From VXRD01 sp965242535 (GTDB taxonomy: Bacteria; Latescibacterota; UBA2968): a stretch of 64,000 nucleotides of DNA. Of the stretch, positions 43,891 to 52,017 are shown in pieces. Below the pieces are notes generated by a model, which was not told the DNA's origin, searched no databases, and worked only from the letters and a program-made list of their open reading frames with translations. Location: assembly GCA_965242535.1 (NCBI GenBank), contig OZ251458.1, positions 1,178,001 through 1,242,000 on the forward strand, read 5' to 3'. The position numbers were made by a program, and so were the translations under genes. Each line of letters starts with the position of its first letter. Positions within the stretch are counted from its first letter, which is position 1.

Positions 43891-45447
43891 ATGCGTGGTA
43901 AGCTTTCGCTGTTGGCCTCGCTGATGGGGTCGTTTTTGTCCGGTTCTGTGTTCGCGCAGGAAACTGCCGATTCCGCGTTCGCGCAGACTGCCGATGCCCA
44001 AGAATCGCCGAATGGGTTGTTGGGGCAGTTGAGCGCGCTCGAAGAACACATGGGCGCGGCGGCCGGTTTTTTGTTCTCCGTGTTTTTCTACGATTTTGGT
44101 TTGGGGATTCCCCTGATCATCATCGTATTGGTGGGCGGCGGGATTTACTATTCCTTTTTCTTTGGCTGGATTTCCCTGCGCGGGTTCAAGCATTCGATAG
44201 ACGTGATTCGCGGGCGGTACGACAACCCCGATGATCCGGGGGAAATTTCGCACTTCAAGGCGCTGACCAGCGCGCTTTCCGCGACCATTGGCCTCGGCAA
44301 CATCGGCGGCGTTGCTGTCGCGGTCGGCACCGGGGGGCCAGGCGCGGTTTTCTGGATGATCGTCACCGCGCTATTTGGCATGTCCTCCAAACTCGCGTCG
44401 TGTACGCTCGCCGTGATGTATCGCAAAATCCACCCGGATGGGCGCGTCGCAGGCGGGCCGATGTACTATCTCGAAGAGGGTTTGGGCCAAAAAGGACTCG
44501 CCCGACTGGGGCGCACCTTGGCCGTCGTGTTTGCCCTGCTCACCTTGGGCGGCGCCTTTGGCGGGGGCAACATGTTTCAGGCCAACCAGACCGTCGAAAT
44601 CCTCGGCACGGTGTTTCCGGTTTTCACAGAGCAAGGCGCGAAGTGGATTCTCGGCATCGTGCTCGCCGCGTTTGTCGGCATTGTCATCATCGGCGGCATC
44701 AAGCGCATCGGCAATGTCACGTCGCGCATCGTGCCCTTCATGTGCGGGCTGTACGTCATCACGTCCGTGCTGATCATCCTCACGCACATCGCCGACGTGC
44801 CGGGGCTGCTCGCCGAGATCGTCCGCCAGGCCTTTACGCCACAGGCGGCATTTGGCGGCGCGCTCGGCGTGCTCATCATCGGCGTGCGCCGCGCGGCCTT
44901 TTCCAACGAAGCCGGACTGGGATCCGCGGCCTTTGCCCACGCTGCGGCCAAAACAGACGAACCCGCCCGCGAGGGCATGGTCGCCATGATCGGGCCTTTT
45001 ATCGACACGATTATCATCTGTTTGATGACGGCGTTGGTCTGCATGATCACCGGGGTGTACGACGATCCGGAATTTGCGGGCAAGGGCGTGTCCATGACCA
45101 GCGCGGCCTTCGAGACCTTTATCCCGGGCGCGGGCTACGTGTTGGCGGGTGTCGTGATGCTCTTTGCGTATTCGACCATGATTTCGTGGTCCTACTACGG
45201 CGAGCGCGCATGGGAGTATCTGTTCGGGATGGGCTCCGTTTTGGTCTATCGCATTATCTTCGTGATGTTCGTGGTGATCGGGTCGGTGAACGCCCTGACA
45301 AATGTGCTCAATTTTTCCGACGCCATGATCCTGGGCATGGCCTTCCCCAACATCATCGGCGGCATCCTCCTAAGCCCGCAGATCAAAGCCACGCTCAAGG
45401 AATACTGGGCGCGCCTCCAAGCCGGCGAGATGAAGACGTACAAATGA
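43891..45447 (+). CDS. Sodium:alanine/glycine symporter (AGCS family)
   Basis: A 518-residue inner-membrane symporter. Residues 1-22 look like a signal or first membrane segment (MRGKLSLLASLMGSFLSGS), then about ten membrane spans with AGCS text: SFFFGWISLRGFKHSIDVIR, ALTSALSATIGLGNIGGVAV, GMSSKLASCTLAVMYR, RRAAFSNEAGLGSAAFAHAA. It imports alanine or glycine with sodium. The ATG at 43891 follows GGGAGGGTCGT. Confidence 0.93.
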   Translation: MRGKLSLLASLMGSFLSGSVFAQETADSAFAQTADAQESPNGLLGQLSALEEHMGAAAGFLFSVFFYDFGLGIPLIIIVLVGGGIYYSFFFGWISLRGFKHSIDVIRGRYDNPDDPGEISHFKALTSALSATIGLGNIGGVAVAVGTGGPGAVFWMIVTALFGMSSKLASCTLAVMYRKIHPDGRVAGGPMYYLEEGLGQKGLARLGRTLAVVFALLTLGGAFGGGNMFQANQTVEILGTVFPVFTEQGAKWILGIVLAAFVGIVIIGGIKRIGNVTSRIVPFMCGLYVITSVLIILTHIADVPGLLAEIVRQAFTPQAAFGGALGVLIIGVRRAAFSNEAGLGSAAFAHAAAKTDEPAREGMVAMIGPFIDTIIICLMTALVCMITGVYDDPEFAGKGVSMTSAAFETFIPGAGYVLAGVVMLFAYSTMISWSYYGERAWEYLFGMGSVLVYRIIFVMFVVIGSVNALTNVLNFSDAMILGMAFPNIIGGILLSPQIKATLKEYWARLQAGEMKTYK

Positions 45448-45555
45448 TTCGCGTTGTGACCTACTTGGAATCGCGTCTCAAATGGGACTGATTTTCAGAT
45501 GGGTCACAACACCTCTCCCAAGCACCTGATAAAACAAAACCATAGGTAGGCGACC

Positions 45556-45852
45556 ATGAGTATCGAAATTGGCACGCTACTGGTTCGAGACCCGGATACG
45601 TGCGAAGGGCACTTACGCATCGATGGCACGCGCTTAACGGTCAATCAGATCGTCGCGTGGTATAAACAGGGGTATAGCCCTGAAGAAATCGCAGATCAAT
45701 ATCCCCATTTGATGCTGTCGCAAGTCTATGCGGCGTTGGCTTATTACCACGCGAACAAAGAAGAAATCGAGACGGATTTGGCAATGGAAAAAAGGAAAGC
45801 ACGCCGACTCGAACAGACACACGGACAACTATCGAGACGGGTCGATGCCTAA
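45556..45852 (+). CDS. DUF433 antitoxin
   Basis: A 98-residue DUF433 protein: RIDGTRLTVNQIVAWYKQG, YSPEEIADQYPHLMLSQVYA and ALAYYHANKEEIETDL are typical. DUF433 proteins are HTH antitoxins usually paired with a PIN-like DUF5615 toxin, which is the next gene 26 nt downstream. AGGTAGG precedes the start. Confidence 0.88.
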   Translation: MSIEIGTLLVRDPDTCEGHLRIDGTRLTVNQIVAWYKQGYSPEEIADQYPHLMLSQVYAALAYYHANKEEIETDLAMEKRKARRLEQTHGQLSRRVDA

Positions 45853-45878
45853 ATAATTGCTGTATCGCGTCTATAGAT

Positions 45879-46244
45879 ATGACAACTATTGAGGCTACGC
45901 CTATCCGGCTGTATATAGATGAAGACGCGATGGCTCGTGCATTTGTAAGCGGGCTTCGAGCGCGGGATGTGGATTTAACAACCGTATTTGAAGCGGAAAT
46001 GTTGGGGCGGAGTGACGAAGATCAACTCGAATACGCAACGCAACAAGGGCGAGCGATTTATACATTTAATGTCGGGCATTTTTGCCAACTTCACACAAGG
46101 TATATCACACTCAAAAAAGATCACGCAGGCATCATCGTGGTTTCTCGCCAACGCTACTCGGTTGGTGAACAAATCAGGCGAGTGATGAATCTAATCCAAA
46201 CAAAATCAGCGCGAGAAATGAGAAACGACCTTCAATTTCTTTGA
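45879..46244 (+). CDS. DUF5615 PIN-like toxin
   Basis: A 121-residue protein of the DUF5615/Mut7-C-like PIN group. Acidic residues expected for the active site appear as IRLYIDEDAMARAF and LGRSDEDQLEYAT, with TFNVGHFCQLH after. Such proteins are predicted ribonucleases inhibited by the adjacent DUF433 antitoxin. A terminator closes the pair 23 nt downstream. Confidence 0.85.
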   Translation: MTTIEATPIRLYIDEDAMARAFVSGLRARDVDLTTVFEAEMLGRSDEDQLEYATQQGRAIYTFNVGHFCQLHTRYITLKKDHAGIIVVSRQRYSVGEQIRRVMNLIQTKSAREMRNDLQFL

Positions 46245-46266
46245 ACAGAGAGTAGCCGGATAAATG

Positions 46267-46299
46267 ACGGGTTCGCCTTTGAGGGGAACCCGTTTTTTT
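46267..46299 (+). terminator. Terminator of the toxin-antitoxin pair
   Basis: An 8-bp perfect stem ACGGGTTC / GAACCCGT with an 11-nt loop and seven T's after it. Confidence 0.85.
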
Positions 46300-46310
46300 C
46301 TTAGAAGGGA

Positions 46311-47099
46311 TCAAAAGGAATAGGACGCGGAGAGGATCAGGGAGGGATGGGGGCGGGTGAAGCTGAGGCGGTCCAAGGGGATGGATTGCCAGGTTTCATG
46401 GCTGGCGAGTTTGCCGATGATGCCGCCGATGCCCGCGCCGATGAAGGAGAAGACGACGGTCTCGACATTGAAAACGATGTTGGCGACGGCGGACCACCCT
46501 GTTTCGTCGCTGTTGTCCAAATCGGAGGACGAGAAGATGACGCCGATGCAAAATCCCGTGGCAAACCCGGCTTTGACGCCCTTTTTGGTATGGGAGGTTC
46601 TGCCGATGTTGATCGACAGGTGGTCGAGTTCCGAAGCGGTTATGGTTTTGTACTCATCGCGCTCGTGCGGGGTTGCGAGGAGGAGGCTCGAGTCCGTGAC
46701 GCTGGCGATAATCCCCGCGAACCCGCTGTCCGTATCCCGAATCGCGGCGCGCCTCCCGATGGCGACGCCGGTTCGGGTCAAGAACCGCCGCGCTTGGGGA
46801 TTGAAGGGCACCGCGATTTTTTGCGTGTTTTTCACGCGCAGGCGATCTATGGACTGGTAGGTGACGCGCCGCCTGTGGGGCAACTCGGGCGTGACGAGGG
46901 TGACGGCGTATCCCTGCGTGCGGTTGATGTAGCCCCGAAATCGCCTTTTTCGCCCATCGACAAAATGCGTGCCCTCGACATACGTGCCGATGTCGAGGGT
47001 TCTGATTTTTTCCTCGATCTCGTTGGCAGAACCCTGTCCGACGAGGCACAGCAAGAGGCACGCGATTTTCGGTATCCGACGGGCGTTGGGGATAGGCAA
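46311..47099 (-). CDS. Secreted or outer-membrane-linked hypothetical protein
   Basis: A 262-residue protein. An N-terminal signal peptide is likely (KIACLLLCLVGQGSANEIEE). The middle (VTYQSIDRLRVKNTQKIAVP) is beta-rich, and two glycine-rich helices follow (KKGVKAGFATGFCIGVIFSS and FSFIGAGIGGIIGKLA), a glycine-zipper pattern. It ends with ILSASYSF, a beta-barrel-like terminal phenylalanine. The start is a TTG and is uncertain. I do not recognise a named family; similar glycine-zipper proteins are found in FCB bacteria. Its 5' side carries gggagac heptads. Confidence 0.6.
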   Translation of the reverse strand: MPIPNARRIPKIACLLLCLVGQGSANEIEEKIRTLDIGTYVEGTHFVDGRKRRFRGYINRTQGYAVTLVTPELPHRRRVTYQSIDRLRVKNTQKIAVPFNPQARRFLTRTGVAIGRRAAIRDTDSGFAGIIASVTDSSLLLATPHERDEYKTITASELDHLSINIGRTSHTKKGVKAGFATGFCIGVIFSSSDLDNSDETGWSAVANIVFNVETVVFSFIGAGIGGIIGKLASHETWQSIPLDRLSFTRPHPSLILSASYSF

Positions 47100-47104
47100 G
47101 ATGG

Positions 47105-47181
47105 GGTCCGTGAGAGGAAAGATGGGAGACGGGAGAGGCGAAAGGCGGTAAGACGGGAGACGGGAGACGGGAGAGGCAAAA
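47105..47181. repeat. Short heptanucleotide repeats upstream of 46311-47099
   Basis: Several imperfect copies of gggagac with small interruptions, related to the long array at 6934-7136. Confidence 0.8.
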
Positions 47182-47205
47182 GGCAGAGGTCAGTAGTCAG
47201 GGCGC

Positions 47206-47233
47206 GTAAGGGCGTAAAATTTTACGCCCTTAC
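47206..47233. repeat. Perfect 28-nt palindrome, left of cox cluster
   Basis: GTAAGGGCGTAAAA followed directly by its reverse complement. A near-identical palindrome lies at 51890-51917, on the other side of the cox genes. Confidence 0.9.
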
Positions 47234-47257
47234 AGAGCGCAGAGAGTCAGAGGTTAT

Positions 47258-47295
47258 CGTAGGGACAGGCCCCCGTGCCTGTCCGAAGATACAAG
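47258..47295 (+). repeat. REP-like palindromic repeat (38 nt)
   Basis: Full-length unit, same sequence as 56993-57030 and the reverse complement of 6896-6933. It ends four bases before the cupin stop codon. Confidence 0.9.
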
Positions 47296-47298
47296 ACG

Positions 47299-47661
47299 CT
47301 ACGGCGCGTCTTGGGGTGGGATGTAGCGGTTGGCGAGTTCGACGTAGTCCTCGCGGATCGGGGAGAAAATGTCGAGGGCGACGCACGGGCCGTCTATGGC
47401 TTCGGCGCGGTGGGGCACATGCGCGGGAATGAGAAAGGCTTCGCCGGTTGCCACCGTGCGGGTCTCGCCGCCAATGGTGAATCTCATTTTGCCCTTGAGC
47501 ACGATGCCCCCCTGTTCGTGGGGATGGCTGTGCATGGGCACGACTGCGCCTGCGTCAAATTCCACGCGCGAGAGCATGAGGTGTTTGCCATAAGGCGTTC
47601 GAATACGCACGCCCTGCGCGACTTCGTTGGCGGGATAGGTGTTCCAATCGATAAATGACAT
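47299..47661 (-). CDS. Cupin-domain protein
   Basis: A 120-residue single cupin. The two cupin motifs are VVPMHSHPHEQGGIVLKGKM (metal-binding H-x-H-x3-E-type) and FLIPAHVPHRAEAID with the third histidine. Function unknown; small cupins often bind metals in sugar or one-carbon metabolism. The ATG at 47661 has AAAGG upstream. It lies downstream of coxG in the same direction, so it may belong to the cox operon. Confidence 0.85.
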   Translation of the reverse strand: MSFIDWNTYPANEVAQGVRIRTPYGKHLMLSRVEFDAGAVVPMHSHPHEQGGIVLKGKMRFTIGGETRTVATGEAFLIPAHVPHRAEAIDGPCVALDIFSPIREDYVELANRYIPPQDAP

Positions 47662-47741
47662 GAGGGGCCTTTGAAAAATGGGCAACGGGGATGCGTTCCG
47701 TTCTTTCAGGCGACCATGCCCCCGTTGCATATTAGCCGACA

Positions 47742-48182
47742 TTACTGTCGGCGCGCTTCTGCGTCAATGGCGGAAAAGAGTTGGCGAGTCATCAACCGCG
47801 CCGCGCTGGCGTGCAGGCGTTGGCCCACTGCGGCGAGCGGGCCGCCGATTTGCACGTCGCCATCAAAGGTCACCGTCGTGCCCTCGCCCTCGGCGGTCAG
47901 CGCGACGATTCCCCTGCCTTTGACAAATCCCGTGGCGCCTCTGATATCGACCGACATGGTATAGCGTTCGGGGGGATGGAGATCCGAGAGCACCACGTCG
48001 CCCGCGTACTTCCCGCGAATGGGGCCAATGCCCGCCGAGACGGCGATGGCGTAGATGCCCTCGCCCACCCGCTCGAGCGTTTCGCAACCGGGCATGCAAC
48101 GGGCGAGCACTTCCGGATCGGTCAGCAGGTCAAATGCGCGGTCGGGAATCGCGCCGACGCTGTGTGTGCCGGTGAGTTTCAA
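47742..48182 (-). CDS. coxG: CO-dehydrogenase subunit G-like SRPBCC protein
   Basis: A 146-residue CoxG/SRPBCC protein. Text such as VGAIPDRAFDLLTDPEVLARC, MPGCETLERVG and YAGDVVLSDLHPPERYTM is typical for CoxG. In characterised systems CoxG helps anchor the enzyme to the membrane. It starts 2 nt after the coxM stop, so it is coupled. Confidence 0.9.
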   Translation of the reverse strand: MKLTGTHSVGAIPDRAFDLLTDPEVLARCMPGCETLERVGEGIYAIAVSAGIGPIRGKYAGDVVLSDLHPPERYTMSVDIRGATGFVKGRGIVALTAEGEGTTVTFDGDVQIGGPLAAVGQRLHASAARLMTRQLFSAIDAEARRQ

Positions 48183-48184
48183 AG

Positions 48185-49045
48185 CTACTCCTTCGCTCGT
48201 TCAAACGCGCGGGTCAATGCCCGTTGCGCGAACACGCGGGCTAAATGGGCGCGGTAGTCCGCGGAAGCGTGGTGGTCTTCCTGAAATTCTTCCACGCCAT
48301 CGGCGGCATGGGCAGCGGCCTCGGCGATGGCGTCTATCCCGCGTCCGAGAAGCGCGTTTTCAACCGCATGGGCGCGATAGGCAACCGACGCCACGCCCGT
48401 GACGCCCACCGCTGCGGAAGCGCAATTCCCCGCGCTGTCGAGCGCGACTTGCGCCGCGACGCCCGCGAGGGCAAAACCGGATGCGGATTGTCGCATTTTG
48501 ATGTACGCGCCGCCCGAGTTTTCAGGCGGGGCGGCCATGCGGATGCGCGTGAGAATTTCGCCTGCGCGCAATGCGGTGGTGAACAGGCCGAGGAAAAAAT
48601 CGGACGCAGGCACCGCGCGCTCGCCGCCGGGGCCGGCAATGTCGAATTGGGCATCGAGGGCGAGCATGGCGGCCGGCCAATCCGCCGCCGGGTCCGCATG
48701 GGCAATGCTGCCGCCCACCGTGCCGCGGTTGCGAACTTGCACATCGCCAATCGCGCCCGCGGTTTCGGGCAAGAGCCGGCATTTGGACGGCAACAAGCGG
48801 TGGCTTTCAACGGCGTAATGCGTCGCCAACGCGCCGATGGCGATGGTCTCACGGCCCGCCGTCACCTTTTTCAACGCGCCAATGCCGCCCAAGTCGATGA
48901 CGATTGTAGGCGCGGCAAAACGCAATTTCATCAGCGGGATCAGGCTGTGACCGCCTGCGAGCACTTTGGCGTCCTCGCCGTGTTCCCGCACGAGGCGCAT
49001 CGCTTTTTGCAGGGTTTTGGGTGCGTGGTAATCAAAGGGAATCAT
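48185..49045 (-). CDS. coxM: FAD-binding medium subunit of molybdenum hydroxylase
   Basis: A 286-residue CoxM-type subunit that carries FAD and passes electrons from the molybdenum and Fe-S sites. FAD motifs: VLAGGHSLIPLMKLR near residue 30 and GTVGGSIAHADPAADW near residue 105. It starts 3 nt after the coxL stop. Form II enzymes and other xanthine-dehydrogenase-type enzymes use the same subunit. Confidence 0.92.
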   Translation of the reverse strand: MIPFDYHAPKTLQKAMRLVREHGEDAKVLAGGHSLIPLMKLRFAAPTIVIDLGGIGALKKVTAGRETIAIGALATHYAVESHRLLPSKCRLLPETAGAIGDVQVRNRGTVGGSIAHADPAADWPAAMLALDAQFDIAGPGGERAVPASDFFLGLFTTALRAGEILTRIRMAAPPENSGGAYIKMRQSASGFALAGVAAQVALDSAGNCASAAVGVTGVASVAYRAHAVENALLGRGIDAIAEAAAHAADGVEEFQEDHHASADYRAHLARVFAQRALTRAFERAKE

Positions 49046-49048
49046 CGC

Positions 49049-51382
49049 TTAGTTCTCCTGCATGAGTTTCCAGAGTTTTTCGGGCCGCAAAGGCAAGTCG
49101 ATGTGCCGCACGCCAAAGGGTTTCAGCGCGTCGATGACCGCATTGGCAACAGCGGGGGTGGAGCCGATCGTGCCCGCTTCGCCCACGCCTTTGACGCCCA
49201 TGGGGTTGACCGGCGACGGCGTGACCGTATTGCCCAGTTCAAAACGCGGGAAGTCGTGCGCTTTGGGCAAGGCGTAGTCCATGAATGACCCGGTGAGCAT
49301 CTGCCCGGTTTCGTCGTAGATGGCTTCTTCGTAAAGGGCTTGGCCCACGCCTTGGGCGATCCCGCCGTGGACTTGGCCCTCGACGATGAGCGGGTTGATG
49401 ATGTTGCCACAATCGTCGACGGCGATGTAGCGTTGCAGGTCGACTTCGCCGGTATCGGCATCGACCTCGACCACGGCGATGTGCGTGCCAAAGGGATAGG
49501 TAAAATTCGGCGGTTCAAAAAAGTGCGACTCCGCGAGGCCCGGCTCCGTATCGGGCGGAAGGCCCACGCCGACGTGCGCCACTTGGGCGATTTGAGCCAG
49601 GCTGAGGCCGGATTCGGGCGTGCCTTGAACGCAGTACTTGCCGTCTTCGAGCGCGATGTCTTGCGGGTTGCTCTCCATGAGATGCGCGGCGATTTTGATG
49701 ACTTTGTCCTTGATTTTGCCCATCGCGTGGACCATAGCCGTGCCGCCCACGGCGGTTGCGCGACTGCCAAATGTGCCGATGCCGTATTGCACCGCGTCGG
49801 TATCGCCGTGGATGATGCGAATATCGTCGATATCCACGCCCAAGCCATCCGCGACGAGTTGGGCAAAGGTGGTTTCCTGCCCCTGCCCGTGGGGCGACAC
49901 ACCTGTGAGCACGGTCACTTTGCCGGTGGGATCCACGCGCACCGTGCTGCTTTCCCAGCCGCCTGCCGGCATCGCAGCCGAAGGCCCCATGCCGCAGATC
50001 TCCACGTACGTGGAAAACCCGATGCCGAGGTACCTGCCCCGTTCGCGCAACTCGGCCTGCTTTTGGCGCAGGGCGTCGTAGTCGGCCATTTTGAGGGCGC
50101 GGTCGAGGGCCGCGGTGTAATCGCCGCTGTCGTACGCCAAGGCGGTTCCGGTTTCGTGGGGAAAGGCGTCTTTGGCAATGAAGTTTTTGCGCCGCACGTC
50201 CAGGGGGTCGAGGTCGAGATCGTGCGCCACGATGTCGATCATGCGTTCGATGAGGTACGTGGCTTCGGGACGCCCGGCCCCGCGATACGCGTCGGTCGCC
50301 ATTTTGTTCGTAAAGGCGGCTTTGAGGTCCATCTGCACGTTTTGAAAGGTGTACGAGCCGCACAGCATCAGCCCGGTGAGCGTGGGAATGGCAGGGGTCA
50401 GCAACTGGTAATACGCCCCCACATCCGCCGTGACCGCGTATTTGAGGCCGAGGATCGCGCCATCGCTTTTTACCGCGAGTTCGACTTTCCCGGTCTGGTC
50501 GCGCCCGTGGATCGTGTGCAAAAAGTTTTCGCGCCTGCCCTCGATCCATTTGACGGGGCGGCCGAGGGTTTTTGCCATGTGCCCGATCAGGGCTTCTTCC
50601 GCGTACACGTTGAGTTTGCACCCAAACCCGCCGCCCACTTCTGGGGCGATCACGCGCACGTGGTTTTCCGCCATGCCGAGCATGACGGACAGTTGCGTCC
50701 GCAAGAGGTGGGGAATTTGCGTGGACGACCAGATGGTGAGTTGGTCTTTGCCGCGGGCGTACTCCGCGAGCACGCCGCGCGTTTCCATCGGGTTGGGCAC
50801 GAGGCGTTGGTGCTCGATGCGCTCGCTGACGATGTGATCGGCTTCGGCAAATGCCGCGTCGATGTCGCCGCCGGCAATTTGCCAGGTGAACGCCAGGTTG
50901 TCGTCCCAATCTTCGTGGAGAACGGGCGCGCCGTCGGCCAAGGCCGCGTCTGCGGCGTTGATGGCCTCCAAGGGGTCGTAATCGACCTCGATCAGGTCGA
51001 GCGCGTCTCGGGCGATGTACGCATCGGTCGCGGCGACCGCGGCGACGGGTTCGCCCACAAAGCGGACTTTGTCCGTGGCGAGCACCGGATGGTGGGGCAC
51101 TTTGATCCCGGGAAAACCTTCGGGGTCTGTCGCGGCGCAGGGAATCCCGCCAATGGCGTCTTCGATGTCGCGCCCGGTGACGACGGCTTTGACGCCGGGC
51201 AAATTTTGAGCCGCATCCGCGTCGATGCCTTCAATGCGCGCATGGGCATGGGGGCTTCGCAAAATCGCAACGTGCAAGGTGTCGGGCAATTTGATGTCAT
51301 CGACGTAGTGGGCGAGGCCCTGGATCAATCGGGGGTCTTCGCGGCGCTTGATGCGCGCGCCGACGGTTTTGCTAACGGGCAT
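49049..51382 (-). CDS. coxL: Molybdenum-binding large subunit, form II CO-dehydrogenase-like
   Basis: A 777-residue subunit of the xanthine dehydrogenase family that holds the molybdenum-cytosine dinucleotide cofactor. The active-site loop is AYRGAGRPEATYLIER, the form II variant; the true CO-oxidising form I has AYRCSFR. The catalytic glutamate is in GVKGVGEAGTIGS near residue 735. Substrate of form II enzymes is not known in general; aromatic, aldehyde or purine-type substrates are equally possible. The start ATG follows GAGGAGG. It is the second gene of the coxSLMG operon. Confidence 0.92.
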   Translation of the reverse strand: MPVSKTVGARIKRREDPRLIQGLAHYVDDIKLPDTLHVAILRSPHAHARIEGIDADAAQNLPGVKAVVTGRDIEDAIGGIPCAATDPEGFPGIKVPHHPVLATDKVRFVGEPVAAVAATDAYIARDALDLIEVDYDPLEAINAADAALADGAPVLHEDWDDNLAFTWQIAGGDIDAAFAEADHIVSERIEHQRLVPNPMETRGVLAEYARGKDQLTIWSSTQIPHLLRTQLSVMLGMAENHVRVIAPEVGGGFGCKLNVYAEEALIGHMAKTLGRPVKWIEGRRENFLHTIHGRDQTGKVELAVKSDGAILGLKYAVTADVGAYYQLLTPAIPTLTGLMLCGSYTFQNVQMDLKAAFTNKMATDAYRGAGRPEATYLIERMIDIVAHDLDLDPLDVRRKNFIAKDAFPHETGTALAYDSGDYTAALDRALKMADYDALRQKQAELRERGRYLGIGFSTYVEICGMGPSAAMPAGGWESSTVRVDPTGKVTVLTGVSPHGQGQETTFAQLVADGLGVDIDDIRIIHGDTDAVQYGIGTFGSRATAVGGTAMVHAMGKIKDKVIKIAAHLMESNPQDIALEDGKYCVQGTPESGLSLAQIAQVAHVGVGLPPDTEPGLAESHFFEPPNFTYPFGTHIAVVEVDADTGEVDLQRYIAVDDCGNIINPLIVEGQVHGGIAQGVGQALYEEAIYDETGQMLTGSFMDYALPKAHDFPRFELGNTVTPSPVNPMGVKGVGEAGTIGSTPAVANAVIDALKPFGVRHIDLPLRPEKLWKLMQEN

Positions 51383-51395
51383 GGGCGGCCTCCTC

Positions 51396-51860
51396 TCATG
51401 CGGTCATTTTCGCTGCGGCGTATTGAACCGCATCGACGATGTGTTGATAGCCTGTGCAGCGGCAAAAATTGCCTTCGATGCCGCGTCTGATCTCGGCTTC
51501 GCTGGGTTTGGGATTGCGCTCTAAAAGCTGGTGCGCGGCGATGATCATGCCCGGGGTGCAAAAACCGCACTGCAAGCCGTGGCATTCCCAGAAGCCTTCC
51601 TGAATGGGGTGCAACGCGCCGTTTTGAGCCAACCCCTCGATGGTGGTGATTTCGGCGCCGTGGGCCTGCACGGCCAACACCGTACACGCTTTGACCGCCT
51701 CGCCATCGAGCATCACGCTGCACGCGCCGCACAAACTGGTCTCGCAACCGACATGGGTGCCGGTCAGGCCGACGACCTCGCGCAAGAAGTGGACGAGCAA
51801 CATCCGGGGTTCGACCTCATGGCTTTGATGCTCCCCGTTAATGGTGACTTCGATTTTCAC
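51396..51860 (-). CDS. coxS: [2Fe-2S] small subunit of molybdenum hydroxylase
   Basis: A 154-residue small subunit with two [2Fe-2S] clusters. The plant-type cluster has C-x4-C-x2-C (CETSLCGAC) with the earlier residues TGTHVG; the second has QCGFCTPGM and FCRCTGYQ. It starts with GTG at 51860 behind AAAGGAGG and is the first gene of the cluster. A palindrome lies 30 nt upstream. Confidence 0.94.
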   Translation of the reverse strand: MKIEVTINGEHQSHEVEPRMLLVHFLREVVGLTGTHVGCETSLCGACSVMLDGEAVKACTVLAVQAHGAEITTIEGLAQNGALHPIQEGFWECHGLQCGFCTPGMIIAAHQLLERNPKPSEAEIRRGIEGNFCRCTGYQHIVDAVQYAAAKMTA

Positions 51861-51889
51861 GATTGCGCCTCCTTTGTGAAGGGTAACTG

Positions 51890-51917
51890 ATAAGGGCGTA
51901 AAATCTTACGCCCTTAT
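51890..51917. repeat. Perfect palindrome, right of cox cluster
   Basis: Arms ATAAGGGCGTAA and TTACGCCCTTAT with a 4-nt loop; same family as 47206-47233. Confidence 0.9.
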
Positions 51918-52017
51918 ATGCATGACATACCGACATACCGCAATGGCGATAGTATATGACGCCTCAATCCGAGATGCAAATATTTTCTTGGATGTATGAG
52001 ATGGTTTTATCGTTTCG

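Noticed and set aside
49340..51490. 716-codon open frame on the plus strand opposite coxL and coxS
   Set aside because: It lies fully opposite well-supported genes, has no known domain and no ribosome-binding site; long antisense frames are expected in this GC-rich DNA. The same holds for the plus-strand frames at 95-1054, 4349-4981, 9414-10358, 17989-19377, 23083-24849, 24815-26428 and 31244-32566.
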